A stretch of DNA of 64,000 nt, taken from assembly GCA_002239065.1 (NCBI GenBank), contig MPNO01000019.1, positions 1-64,000 on the forward strand, read 5' to 3'. The translations under genes were made by a program, and so were the position numbers. How positions within the stretch are numbered: position 1 is the first letter of the stretch; every line of letters begins with the position of its first letter. The notes under the pieces are model-generated. The model had not been told where the DNA came from and searched no databases. It was given only the letters and a program-made list of their open reading frames with translations. The DNA comes from Defluviicoccus sp. bin129 (GTDB lineage Bacteria; Pseudomonadota; Alphaproteobacteria; MPNO01). Positions 7,332-16,579 of this stretch are shown here, one piece after another.

Positions 7332-9446
7332 TCAGTCGAACGCGATGACGATATTGCGCCAGGGGTCCATCCGCGCGGTCTGCGCGGCCTGGACGACGAT
7401 GGTGGTGATCGGCGTGTGGATGACCGCCGGACCGGCCACGAGATTGCCCGGGGCGAGCGCGGCGAAGTCGTAGATGTCGGCCGGGGCGAGCCCGCCCTCG
7501 GCTTCGACGAACACGTCGCGCCGGCCGCGCCGGGCGGCGCGCGCATCCTCCCCGGCGAGCGGTTCGGCCGGGATCTCCGGGCGGGTCATGCGGCCGCGCG
7601 CCGACAGCCGGAACATGGTCATCTCGATGCCGGCCCCGCGATAGGCCGAACCCTTGCCGTATTTGCGCTCGTAAAGCGCCTCGAAGTCGCTCACCAGCGC
7701 TTCCAGACCGGCCTCGTCGAGCGGGGTGGCGGCGCGCACCGGCGTGGTCACCTCGTGCACCTGGCGGCGGTAGCGGAGATCGGCCGACCATTGCAGCGCG
7801 ATATCGTCCTCGGCGAACCCCTCTGCCCCGAGCTGGTCGCGGGCGCGCTCGACCATGGGCGCATAGAGCGCGTTGATCTCCTCCGCCGGCGTCGGCACCG
7901 GCCGCATCGTGGTGTGCGCGAACTCGTGCACCACGTCGGCGGAGACCAGGCCGAAGGCGCAGTTCACCGCGGCGGTGTAGGGCACCACGATGCGCTTGAC
8001 GCTGAGCTCCCGGCCGAAAACGCCGGCGAGCAGCGGGCAGGAGCCGCCGAAGGCGTGCAGCACGAAGTCGCGCGGATCGAGCCCGCGCTCGACGGTAATC
8101 TCGTGGATCAGGTCGGCGATCTGGGCGGCGGCGACGCGGAAGATGCCGAAGGCGGCCTCGTTGACCGCCATCCCCATCGGCCGGGCGATCTTCGCCTCGA
8201 ACGCCGCGCGCGCCGCGTCTACGTCGAGGCGCATGGCGCCGCCGAGAAAGATCTCCGGGTCCATGTAGCCGATCAGCGTCATCACGTCGGTGAGCGTCGG
8301 CTCGACGCCGCCGAGCCCGTAGCACACCGGGCCCGGCCGGGCGCCCGCGCTCTTCGGCCCGACCCGGGGCACGTTGGTCCGCGGCTCGAGCGAGACGATG
8401 GAGCCGCCGCCGGCGCCGATCGAGACGACCTCGATCTTGGGCGCGACATAGTGGTAGCGGTCGACCAGCGGCTCGCGCGCGAATTCGAGCTCGCCGCCCT
8501 GGATGACGCCCACCTTGAAGGTGGTGCCGCCCATGTCGGCCGCGATCACGTCGGGATCGCCCATCGCGCCGCCGAGGAACCGGGCGCCGATCACCCCGGC
8601 GGCGGGGCCGCATTCGATCATCCCGACCGCGCGCCGCGACGATTCCTCGGCCGGCAGCAGCCCGCCATAGCCCTGCATCACCAGGAGCGGGCCGCCATAC
8701 CCCTTCTCCGCGAGCAAGGCCTCGAGGTCGGTGATGTAGTCGTAGGCGATCCGCCCCGCATAGGCGTTGATGACGGTCGTCGAGGTGCGTTCGTACTCGC
8801 CGGGCACCGGTGCGATGTCGCTCGATATCGTGACATAGGCGCCCGGCGCCACCGCGGCCGCGATGTCCCGGACGCGGCGTTCGTGGTCCGGGTTGTAGCA
8901 GGACCAGAGAAAGCAGATCGCGATGGCCTCGACCCCCATCGCCTCCACCAGGTGACGGATCGCGGCCTCGGCCGCCTCCTCGTCGAGCTCGCGGATCACC
9001 GCGCCCTTGTAGTCGACCCTCTCCGGGATCCCGCGGATACGCTCCGCCGGCACCAGCGAGGGCGCGCGGTCGGTCTTCACCGGGTGCTTGAGCCCCTCCT
9101 CGGCCAGCCCGGCCCAGCGGCCATAGGCCCCCCGCGTGACCAGGAGCGTGTCCTCGAACCCCTCCGTGGTGATCAATCCCGTGCGCGCCCCGTCGCGCGT
9201 GAGCAGGGCATTGTCCACCACGGTCGAGCCGTGGGTGAACAGGCCGGTGCGCTTCAGCAGGTCCTCGAGCCCGAACCCCATCGAGTCCGCGGCGGATCGT
9301 ATGGAGTCGAGCACGCCGTTGGCGAAATCGGGCGGGGTGGAGAGCGCCTTGCCGATATGGACCGGCTCGCCCGCGGCGAACACGACGGTGTCGGTGCAGG
9401 TGCCCCCGACATCGGTCGCGATCACATAGGTCTTTTCGCCGTTCAT
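7332..9446 (-). CDS. hyuA: Hydantoinase A / acetone carboxylase beta-type subunit
   Basis: The 704-residue product starts with the actin-fold ATPase signature DVGGTCTDTVVF followed by KALSTPPDFANGVLDSI. Later motifs are GLLTRDGART-type loop residues, DMGGTTFKVGVIQGG (second phosphate loop, near residue 300), IGAGGGSIVSLEP and HAFGGSCPLLAG. This subunit uses ATP to activate the substrate for HyuB. The ATG was chosen because the family begins right at YVIATDVGG; an upstream in-frame extension of 137 codons overlaps sorB on the same strand in another frame. About 95 bases separate it from sorB. HyuA/B with a gamma-like protein resembles acetone or acetophenone carboxylase rather than 5-oxoprolinase, which is inference. 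Confidence 0.9.
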   Translation of the reverse strand: MNGEKTYVIATDVGGTCTDTVVFAAGEPVHIGKALSTPPDFANGVLDSIRSAADSMGFGLEDLLKRTGLFTHGSTVVDNALLTRDGARTGLITTEGFEDTLLVTRGAYGRWAGLAEEGLKHPVKTDRAPSLVPAERIRGIPERVDYKGAVIRELDEEAAEAAIRHLVEAMGVEAIAICFLWSCYNPDHERRVRDIAAAVAPGAYVTISSDIAPVPGEYERTSTTVINAYAGRIAYDYITDLEALLAEKGYGGPLLVMQGYGGLLPAEESSRRAVGMIECGPAAGVIGARFLGGAMGDPDVIAADMGGTTFKVGVIQGGELEFAREPLVDRYHYVAPKIEVVSIGAGGGSIVSLEPRTNVPRVGPKSAGARPGPVCYGLGGVEPTLTDVMTLIGYMDPEIFLGGAMRLDVDAARAAFEAKIARPMGMAVNEAAFGIFRVAAAQIADLIHEITVERGLDPRDFVLHAFGGSCPLLAGVFGRELSVKRIVVPYTAAVNCAFGLVSADVVHEFAHTTMRPVPTPAEEINALYAPMVERARDQLGAEGFAEDDIALQWSADLRYRRQVHEVTTPVRAATPLDEAGLEALVSDFEALYERKYGKGSAYRGAGIEMTMFRLSARGRMTRPEIPAEPLAGEDARAARRGRRDVFVEAEGGLAPADIYDFAALAPGNLVAGPAVIHTPITTIVVQAAQTARMDPWRNIVIAFD

Positions 9447-9541
9447 CGCCGTCCCGCCATCGGTCCCGACGGCGAAACCATGGGGACCGCCGCCCGGGCG
9501 GTCAAGCGACCCGGGCGAACCCGTCGCCGACGGCGGACGGG

Positions 9542-9898
9542 CTATCGCCGCATCCCTCTCGCCCGCCGATCCGGACCGTAGAACTTCGCCAGGTAGTCGA
9601 GGACCAGCGTTTCGTCTTCCGGTTCGAGTTCCGCCATCTCGTGTTCCTCGACCATCGATTCGAGCACCTCGTCCCAGGTCGAGCGCGACAAGCCCTGCTG
9701 GGCGACCAGCTTCATGGAATGACAGGCCCCGCAGAGGCCGAAGACTTCGTCGCGCCCGTCGCCCGGCGGCAGGCCGCCATACTCGTCTTCTTCCGCCACC
9801 GGCGCGGATTGCGGCGCTGTGTCGGCCGCGAGGGCGCCCGCCGGGGCGGAAAAACACACCGCCGCGGCGAGCGCCATGAACGCCGCCGTTCGCGGCAT
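9542..9898 (-). CDS. sorB: Sulfite dehydrogenase cytochrome c subunit (SorB-like)
   Basis: A 118-residue secreted c-type cytochrome. Residues 1-25 form a signal peptide with an ALA cleavage region. The single heme site is C56-x2-C59-H60 (CGACH); the likely axial Met lies in the ESMVEEHEMAEL region. It starts five bases after the stop of a SUOX-family molybdoenzyme, the arrangement of SorAB in which the cytochrome accepts electrons from sulfite oxidation in the periplasm. An acidic linker (residues 26-45) precedes the heme domain. It could serve another oxidoreductase, but the gene pairing makes SorB the best call. Confidence 0.8.
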   Translation of the reverse strand: MPRTAAFMALAAAVCFSAPAGALAADTAPQSAPVAEEDEYGGLPPGDGRDEVFGLCGACHSMKLVAQQGLSRSTWDEVLESMVEEHEMAELEPEDETLVLDYLAKFYGPDRRARGMRR

Positions 9899-9903
9899 CG
9901 GCG

Positions 9904-11208
9904 CTAGGCCACGCGCACCGAGATCCGGTGCATCGAGTTGTTCAGATACCCCTTCGGGTTCCAGGCGATGGCGAAGGGCTGGATGGCGCCCTTGTCGTCG
10001 GTCGCCCGCGCCCAGACCTCGTAATATCCCTTTTGCGGAAACCGCAGCTTCGCCGACCAGCGCTGCCAGGCATAGGGGTTGACCGGCGCCTTGAGCTCCG
10101 CCCGCTGCCAGGAGGCGCCGAAATCGATCGAGACATCGACCCGCGCGACCGCGTTGTCGCCGGCCCAGGCGTGGCCCGCCACCGCGAGCTCGCGGCCGTC
10201 GATCGACAGCCCCGTCTTCGGCGTGGTGATAAGCGACTTTACCGGCATCGCGTGGATGATCCGCATGGCGCTCTTCGGCACCTTTTCGCCGGGCGCGACC
10301 GGATAGTCGGGAACGCGGTAGGCCGAGCCCGTCATCTTGGGCCCGTCATGCACGACATCGCGCAGCCAGACCCGCTTCAGCCATTTCTGCGAGCACGATC
10401 CGGGCCAGCCGGGAATCACGAGCCGCAGCGGCGCCCCGTTCATCGGGTGCAGCGGACCGCCATTCATGCCGAAGGCGATCAAGTTGCTCTCGTTCATCGC
10501 CTTGGCGATGGGCACGCCGCGGGATATCGGCAGCTTCCCTTCCTTGCCCGACAGATGCGTGTCGGCGCCGACATGGGCGGTGTAGACGACGTTTTCCCTG
10601 ACCCCTGCCGCCTTGAGCACGTCGGCGAGACGCACGCCCGTCCACTCCGAACAGGCGACCGCGCCCACCGTCCATTGATTGCCGCGCGCCGGCGGATCGA
10701 AAAATGCCCGGCCGTTGCCGCCGCATTCGATGGTAAGCCGCTGCGTGACGACGTCGAAACCCTTCTTCAGATCGTCGATGCCCAGGGTCATCGGCTTGTC
10801 CACCAGACCGTCGATCCGCAACCGCCAGCCCGCGGCATCCATGGCTTCCGGGACTACGCCGTTATTCCTGATGAAATGGCGGGCGGTTGGCGTCACCTCG
10901 TCGTCCAGCAGATGCGCCGGCGTTTCGGCGTTTACCGGGCGGTCGTTGAGCACGGTCAGACCGTCCTTGCCGGCGATTGTCACCGGGTTGGCGGCCATTG
11001 CTTCCGGGATAAACCCCGACGGCATGTTCCGGTGGAACGGGATCGCGGCGCCAAGCGCCGCTCCCATCGCCGCAAGCCCGGCGCCCTTGAGAAACCCGCG
11101 CCGATCCTTGTGCGCTTCGCGTCCGAACACAATCCGGTCGGCATGCTCCGGATCCCCGGCGTAAAGCTCAAAGAGGTCGACGCGTCTTTTATCCTGACGA
11201 TGTTCCAT
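9904..11208 (-). CDS. sorA: Sulfite dehydrogenase molybdopterin subunit (SorA-like)
   Basis: A 434-residue SUOX-family enzyme. A twin-arginine signal is seen (DRRGFLK at 35-41, then a hydrophobic run), but it follows an unusually long 34-residue N-region. The molybdenum-binding Cys is C186 in GAVACSEWTGVRL; the preceding IECGGNGRAFFDPPARG and the later NGGPLHPMNGAPLRLV and PGWPGSCSQKWLKR are cofactor-binding motifs. The C-terminal third is the Mo-co dimerisation domain. It oxidises sulfite to sulfate in the periplasm with SorB. GGGGAGG-type ribosome binding sequence lies 9 bases before the ATG. SoxC was considered, but the SoxC-type N-terminus and a SoxD gene are absent. Confidence 0.85.
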   Translation of the reverse strand: MEHRQDKRRVDLFELYAGDPEHADRIVFGREAHKDRRGFLKGAGLAAMGAALGAAIPFHRNMPSGFIPEAMAANPVTIAGKDGLTVLNDRPVNAETPAHLLDDEVTPTARHFIRNNGVVPEAMDAAGWRLRIDGLVDKPMTLGIDDLKKGFDVVTQRLTIECGGNGRAFFDPPARGNQWTVGAVACSEWTGVRLADVLKAAGVRENVVYTAHVGADTHLSGKEGKLPISRGVPIAKAMNESNLIAFGMNGGPLHPMNGAPLRLVIPGWPGSCSQKWLKRVWLRDVVHDGPKMTGSAYRVPDYPVAPGEKVPKSAMRIIHAMPVKSLITTPKTGLSIDGRELAVAGHAWAGDNAVARVDVSIDFGASWQRAELKAPVNPYAWQRWSAKLRFPQKGYYEVWARATDDKGAIQPFAIAWNPKGYLNNSMHRISVRVA

Positions 11209-11426
11209 GGAACCGTACCTCCCCAGTGTCCATCGGCGTCACGCAAGCAGATTTTCCGGACACGGTCAATTCGCCAGCGCATCGAGCCCGGTCCGGCTCC
11301 CGACCCGGCCAATCCACCCGACGTCCGATCGCGGCGAGGCGAAGGGCGCTTTTCGACCGCCCGGCGAACAACGCTTCTATTTTACGGTTGCGCCGTCAAT
11401 CCCGCGCCTATATTTCTCTCCAAGTT

Positions 11427-11460
11427 GTGACGCAAAGTCACTCATATTGTCACGCAGTGA
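11427..11460. promoter_or_regulatory. Pair of palindromes in the leader of the basic DNA-binding-like gene
   Basis: GTGAC-N5-GTCAC (11427-11441) is a perfect inverted repeat, and TCAC-GCA-GTGA (11450-11460) is a second one built from the same half-site. Their centres (11434 and 11455) are 21 bases apart, two helical turns. A possible -10 element TATATT lies just upstream (11409-11414). The site is 15 bases before the ATG at 11475 and about 220 bases from the sorA start on the other strand. The spacing does not fit the 16-bp Crp site (N7 where Crp has N6). This looks like an operator for a dimeric regulator, perhaps for autoregulation. Confidence 0.5.
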
Positions 11461-11474
11461 TGGGAAGACGAACC

Positions 11475-11987
11475 ATGCCGAATGTTACGAAGAGCGGCGC
11501 GGCACAGCTCTCCGAGCTGATCGCGGAAATCGAGAATGCGGCCTATGAGCGCGGCAAGGAAGACGCCAAGAAGGAAATGCTGGATCTCCTCGGTTCGGGC
11601 GGCGCGCAGCTCACCCGGGCGCGTGCAGCGCGCGGAAGGCCGGCCAAGAAAGCGGAGCCCAAGACGCGCCGCGCCAGCGGCCGCAAACGCGCGCCGAAGG
11701 GTTCGGTCCCGCGCTTTGTCGAACAGGCCTTGCGCGACCAGCCCGGCCAGACGCCGCCGGAGATACTGGCCCGCGCCGCCACCGACATGGAGCGGCTGAT
11801 CAAGCTGCCGTCGATCCGGACCGAGCTGCGGAACGGCCGGAGACAGGGCAAGTACGCGTTGAATGACGGGCGGTGGTCGCTTGGCGGTTCCGGTTCGGGA
11901 AGCGTGGAAGCGGGCTCTTCGGCCGCAACCCCGGGCTCCCTATCGGGCGGCGGAGAAGGTGGCGGAACCGCAAGCTCGGGCTGGTGA
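11475..11987 (+). CDS. Basic protein with AT-hook-like segment and winged-helix-like domain, function unknown
   Basis: A 170-residue protein. Residues 1-40 are a predicted helix (LSELIAEIENAAYERGKEDAKKEM). Residues about 50-78 are very basic with an RGRP core as in AT-hooks, plus repeated R/K-A patterns. Residues about 79-138 (PRFVEQALRDQPGQTPPEIL to GKYALNDGRW) look like a compact helical domain ending in a beta-wing, reminiscent of small winged-helix domains. The tail is Gly/Ser-rich and probably disordered. GGGAAG 8 bases upstream supports this ATG. I do not recognise the family. DNA binding is inferred from composition and from the twin palindromes just before the gene. Confidence 0.65.
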   Translation: MPNVTKSGAAQLSELIAEIENAAYERGKEDAKKEMLDLLGSGGAQLTRARAARGRPAKKAEPKTRRASGRKRAPKGSVPRFVEQALRDQPGQTPPEILARAATDMERLIKLPSIRTELRNGRRQGKYALNDGRWSLGGSGSGSVEAGSSAATPGSLSGGGEGGGTASSGW

Positions 11988-12104
11988 CCGTCGGGCGGAA
12001 CCCCGCCCGCCGCCGCTGTGTTGTAGACCGGCGATAACCAGGCATCCGGCGTCGGGACCGAAGCGATTCGGCGCCGGATGCAAGACGGCTTTCGCGAAAC
12101 CGCG

Positions 12105-12833
<729 letters not shown>

Positions 12834-12971
12834 GCAGCGACTCCCGTGTCGCCCTTACATTTCTATACAAATTGGGGCGTCGCAGCACAAACCGGGCATA
12901 CAAACCGTCGCTAGGTTCCGAATGCCGTGCAGCGGGATGCACGGACGCTTGGACTCCGGGGAGGATGCTGT

Positions 12972-13748
12972 ATGCCGCATCTCATGGCGCTGCGCGGCGA
13001 GCCCGCAGACGCGCCGCCGATACCCCGACAGCACATTTTCGATCCGCTCTCCGCGGAGAGGACCCGGGCGGGGCGGCCAGGAGCGGCCGGACGGGAATCC
13101 CGGTTTTTCGCCCCGGGGGCCGAGCTCTTCGCGCAGGACCAGATTAACGAGGATGTTTTCACCCTGGTGGAAGGATGGGCAGCTCTTCACCACATCCTCG
13201 AGGACGGACGCCGTCAAATCCTCCAATTCCTGCTGCCCGGCGACATATGCGGTTTCGTGTCGCCGCCGGGCGGACCCGCGCCGCATGCGGCCGAGGCATT
13301 GACCGAAGTGACGGCCACGGTCCTGCCGCAGTCGCAATTCGTCTCGATGCTCGCCGCCGATGCCCGACAGGCCGCTTCCGTCATCGGCCGATTGTCCGGC
13401 TCGATCGTGGCGGCCCATGACTCGCTGGTCGATATCGGTCGACGCAACGCCCTGGAAGCCGTGGCCCATCTCCTGTTCCGGCTCGACCGGCGGATTCGCG
13501 AAGCCGGCGGCGCATCGCCGGGCGCGACGATCGACTTCCCGCCGACGCAGGAGCAGCTGGGCGACGCGCTTGGCCTCTCGGCGGCGCATGTCTGCCGCAC
13601 GCTGCGCGTGTTGAGAGAACGCGGGATACTGTCCCTCGACCGGCACGGGCTTCGAATCCACGACCCGGGCGCGCTCAACAGAATTCTGGGACAGGACGAG
13701 CGCGGCGTTTCCGGGTCCCGCCAAACGGGAGGTGAACGATGTCGCTGA
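12972..13748 (+). CDS. Crp/Fnr family transcription regulator
   Basis: A 258-residue protein with a cyclic-nucleotide-binding-like beta-roll (FAPGAELFAQDQINEDVFTLVEGWA, LEDGRRQILQFLLPGDICGF), a dimer helix and a C-terminal winged helix (PPTQEQLGDALGLSAAHVCRTLRVLRERGIL). The Cys set that binds FNR's 4Fe-4S cluster is absent, and the cAMP-contacting residues of Crp are not evident, so the group is FixK/NnrR-like. GGGGAGG 8 bases upstream supports this ATG. The stop overlaps the next gene's start by 10 bases, so it is co-translated with the Usp gene. Context with a heme-PAS kinase suggests oxygen-linked control. Confidence 0.9.
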   Translation: MPHLMALRGEPADAPPIPRQHIFDPLSAERTRAGRPGAAGRESRFFAPGAELFAQDQINEDVFTLVEGWAALHHILEDGRRQILQFLLPGDICGFVSPPGGPAPHAAEALTEVTATVLPQSQFVSMLAADARQAASVIGRLSGSIVAAHDSLVDIGRRNALEAVAHLLFRLDRRIREAGGASPGATIDFPPTQEQLGDALGLSAAHVCRTLRVLRERGILSLDRHGLRIHDPGALNRILGQDERGVSGSRQTGGERCR

Positions 13749-14569
13749 AGAGTATTCTCGTCCACGCCGCGCCCGACGACCGGTTGGGCGCCGTGCTCGA
13801 CATAGCCTTCACGCTTGCCAGGACGCACGATGCGCATCCGATCGGGCTGCACATATCCTCCGACCCGGCGGCTTCGCTGCATTCGCTGCCGGGGCCGGTT
13901 CCGGGCGAGTTGATGGCAGCGCTGGAGGACCGGATCGAGGACGAACAGGGCCGATCGAAGACGGCGTTCGACGAGGCCGCCACGCGTCACGGGATCAGCG
14001 GCGAGTGGCGCGTGGAGTCCGGCGACCCGGCCAGCCGGATCGGTATCCACGCGCGCTATGCCGATCTCGCGGTGATGGGCCAGGGGGACGAGGAGGATCC
14101 GTCGAACGATCCGGAGCTTCCCACCACGGTGGCCTCGATGACCGGCCGGCCGGTGCTGATCGTGCCCAGGGCGGGGCGCTTCGCGGATGTCGGCAAGCGC
14201 GTGCTGGTGTGCTGGAACGCAAGCCGCGAAGCCACGCGGGCGGTCACCGATGCGTTGCCGATCCTGCGGCTGGCGGACCAGGTCACCGTGCTGGCCGTCA
14301 ATCCGGACGAGGGGGAGAGTCACGGCGAGGTCCCGGGCGCCGACATGTCGCATTACCTCGCCCGGCACGGCGTCCGCGCCGAGGCGAACCGTACCTATGC
14401 CGAGAGTATCGACGTCGCCGACGCGATCCTCTCCCGGGCCGCGGATCTGAGCTGCGACCTGATCGTCATGGGCGCCTACGGCCACTCGCGCACGCGGGAA
14501 TGGATCTTCGGCGGCGTGACGCGTTCGATCATGCGCACGATGACGCGGCCGGTGCTGATCTCCCACTGA
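13739..14569 (+). CDS. Universal stress protein, two Usp domains
   Basis: A 276-residue tandem Usp protein. The N-terminal half (MSLKSILVHAAPD to RPVLIVPRAGRF) lacks a clear ATP-binding loop, whereas the C-terminal half ends GAYGHSRTREWIFGGVTRSIMRTMTRPVLISH, matching the G-x2-G-x9-G-S/T nucleotide signature. VLVCWNASREATRAV starts the second domain. Proteins of this kind are often induced under oxygen limitation in proteobacteria and are commonly FixK/Anr targets. The start overlaps the Crp/Fnr gene and has GGGAGGTGA upstream. The role in the cell is a general stress function; partner unknown. Confidence 0.9.
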   Translation: MSLKSILVHAAPDDRLGAVLDIAFTLARTHDAHPIGLHISSDPAASLHSLPGPVPGELMAALEDRIEDEQGRSKTAFDEAATRHGISGEWRVESGDPASRIGIHARYADLAVMGQGDEEDPSNDPELPTTVASMTGRPVLIVPRAGRFADVGKRVLVCWNASREATRAVTDALPILRLADQVTVLAVNPDEGESHGEVPGADMSHYLARHGVRAEANRTYAESIDVADAILSRAADLSCDLIVMGAYGHSRTREWIFGGVTRSIMRTMTRPVLISH

Positions 14570-14611
14570 GGCCGGACGCGCCCGCCGGTCGTTGCCGGGT
14601 CGGGGCGCCGC

Positions 14612-14639
14612 TGTTGCGGGACTTCGCTTTCCCGCAGCA
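14612..14639 (+). terminator. Hairpin between usp and hybrid kinase genes
   Basis: A ten-base-pair stem with one G-U pair (TGTTGCGGGA with TCCCGCAGCA) closes an eight-base loop with CTTCGCTT. It sits in the 102-base gap before the kinase's TTG start. There is no T-tract after it, so it may be a transcription terminator, an attenuator or an RNA stability element. Confidence 0.4.
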
Positions 14640-14671
14640 CACTGTCCGCGGTCCTCGCGGGGAAGCTTGCA

Positions 14672-16579
14672 TTGACGGCGAGAGAGAGATCGCTCGAAGC
14701 GGAGCTGCGCGCGCTGCGCGACACGATCGTCGACGGTCTGATCGTGATCGACGTCGACAAGCGCATCCGGTCGGTCAACCGGGCGGCGGAACGCATCTTC
14801 GGGTATCGCGCCGAGGAGGTGGTGGGCCGCAATGTCGGCATCCTGATGCCGCGCGCGGAACGCGCCGCGCATGACGCCCATGTCGAGCGCTACCTGAAGA
14901 CCGGCGAGGCGCGCATCATCGGCCGCGGGCGGGAGGTCACGGGCGAACGCAAGGACGGCACCCCGTTTCCGATGTCGATCTATGTCGGCGAGATGAGGTT
15001 CTCGGGCGAGCGCCGATTTCTGGGCGTGGTGCGCGACCTTTCGGAATCGTACCGCAAGGAGGAGGCCCTCCGCAGCCACGAGGAGATGCTGCACAGCATC
15101 GCGGCCAGCCTGCCCGGGTCGGTCTTTCGCGGCGGCTTCACTCCCGAGGGCCGGATTTCCCTCCCTTTCGTGAGCGACGGGCTCCAGCGCGTGTTCGCGC
15201 TCGATCCGGCGGCCCTGCAAGCGGAGCCCGACATGCTCCTGCGGGCGATCCACGACAGCGACCGGGCCGGTTGGCGGGCGGCGCTCCAGGCCTCGGCGCG
15301 CGACCTGGCGCCGCTCGATCACCAGATGCGGGTGCGCGGCGACGACGGGGTGGAGCGCTGGATGCATGCCATCGCCCGCCCGGTGCGCCGCGCCGACGGC
15401 GCCGTCATATGGAGCGGTCTCGCGCTCGACGTGACCGATCGGCAGACCGCCCACGCGGAGCTGCACCAGGCGCAAAAGATGGAGGCGGTCGGCCAGTTGA
15501 CCGGCGGCATCGCGCACGATTTCAACAACCTCCTTGCCGTATTGTCGATGGATCTGGAAGAGCTCGAGGCGCTGACGCCGCCACAGGACGAGCGGCGCGC
15601 GCTGATCGACGAAGCGCGGGAGACCGAGCGGCTCGCGGCCGAGCTGACCGAGCGCCTGCTGGCGTTCGCCCGCAAGCAGCCGCTCAACCCGCGCACGATC
15701 GAGCCTGCCGCCCTGCTGGTCGGGACGGCCGAGCTGCTGCACCGGACGCTCGGCGGCGCGATCCGGATCGACTATTCCGAACCCGGCGAGCGCTGGTGCG
15801 CGGCGGTCGATCCGGTGCAGCTGGAGAACGCGGTCATCAACCTCGCGATCAACGCCCGCGACGCGATGCCGGACGGCGGTACGCTGACGATCGCCGTCCG
15901 CAACACGACTCTCGACGACGTCGCCGAGATTCCACCGGGCGCGTATCTCTGCATCGAGGTGGCCGACACGGGCACCGGAATGGCGCCCGAAATCGCCGAG
16001 CGCGCCTTCGAGCCGTTCTTCACCACCAAGAAGCCGGGCCAGGGAACCGGGATGGGCCTCAGCATGGTCTACGGGTTCGTCAAGCAGTCGTCGGGGCACA
16101 TCGCGATCGACAGCCGCCCGGGTGCGGGCACGACGGTGCGGCTCCATTTTCCGCGCACCCACGCCGCGGCGGATGAACCGGGCGTCGTAACCGCCCGTTC
16201 CACGGTCGCCATCGACCGGTGCCGGGTGCTCTATGTCGAGGACCACCCGCAGCTGCGCGCCCGGATCGAAGCGAGGCTGGCCGGGATGGGCCTCGCGGTG
16301 GTCGCGGCGCCGGACGGGCAGGCCGCGCTCGACATGCTGGACCGGGGGGAGCGCTTCGACCTTCTGTTCACCGACGTGGTGATGCCGGGCGGCGTCGACG
16401 GCATCCGCCTCGCCGATGCGGCACGCCGGCGCCTGCCCGACATCCGCATCCTGTACACGACCGGCTATGCGGACGACGAACGCCTCAGGGTCGCCGCCTC
16501 GATGCCGGGCGCGACCCTGCTGCGCAAGCCGTTCACCGGATCGGCGCTCCGCGAGCGGCTTCAGCGCCTGCTCGCGTGA
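14672..16579 (+). CDS. FixL-like heme-PAS hybrid histidine kinase
   Basis: A 635-residue soluble kinase. PAS-1 (about 8-125) resembles FixL: H67 matches the FixL heme ligand, R73 and R87 match the two FixL arginines near the heme, and [21 protein letters not shown] follows the family. PAS-2 spans about 135-255. The HisKA domain has H282 ([11 protein letters not shown]), the ATPase domain has [10 protein letters not shown] (390-399), DTGTG (432-436) and GTGMGLSM, and a receiver (about 515-632) has D568 and K619. No membrane segments are seen, unlike many FixL proteins. It starts with TTG, with GGGGAAG 6-7 bases upstream; no earlier good start. Oxygen sensing is inferred from the conserved heme residues. 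Confidence 0.88.
   Translation: MTARERSLEAELRALRDTIVDGLIVIDVDKRIRSVNRAAERIFGYRAEEVVGRNVGILMPRAERAAHDAHVERYLKTGEARIIGRGREVTGERKDGTPFPMSIYVGEMRFSGERRFLGVVRDLSESYRKEEALRSHEEMLHSIAASLPGSVFRGGFTPEGRISLPFVSDGLQRVFALDPAALQAEPDMLLRAIHDSDRAGWRAALQASARDLAPLDHQMRVRGDDGVERWMHAIARPVRRADGAVIWSGLALDVTDRQTAHAELHQAQKMEAVGQLTGGIAHDFNNLLAVLSMDLEELEALTPPQDERRALIDEARETERLAAELTERLLAFARKQPLNPRTIEPAALLVGTAELLHRTLGGAIRIDYSEPGERWCAAVDPVQLENAVINLAINARDAMPDGGTLTIAVRNTTLDDVAEIPPGAYLCIEVADTGTGMAPEIAERAFEPFFTTKKPGQGTGMGLSMVYGFVKQSSGHIAIDSRPGAGTTVRLHFPRTHAAADEPGVVTARSTVAIDRCRVLYVEDHPQLRARIEARLAGMGLAVVAAPDGQAALDMLDRGERFDLLFTDVVMPGGVDGIRLADAARRRLPDIRILYTTGYADDERLRVAASMPGATLLRKPFTGSALRERLQRLLA

Noticed and set aside
3541-7473. 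Open plus-strand frame of about 1300 codons across dctQ, dctP, the zinc-ribbon gene and hyuB
   Set aside because: It lies antisense to well-supported genes. Its translation is rich in Arg, Asp, His, Ala, Gly as expected for antisense GC-rich coding DNA, with no domain.
9904-11208. SoxC sulfane dehydrogenase as identity of the molybdoenzyme
   Set aside because: The N-terminal pattern of SoxC is missing and the partner is a monoheme cytochrome, not diheme SoxD; SorA fits better.
11427-11441. Classical Crp or FNR site (TGTGA-N6-TCACA, TTGAT-N4-ATCAA)
   Set aside because: The spacing between half-sites is one base too long for Crp and the sequence does not match the FNR core.
12972-13748. True FNR with an oxygen-labile 4Fe-4S cluster
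   Set aside because: The N-terminal Cys cluster required for the iron-sulfur centre is not present.
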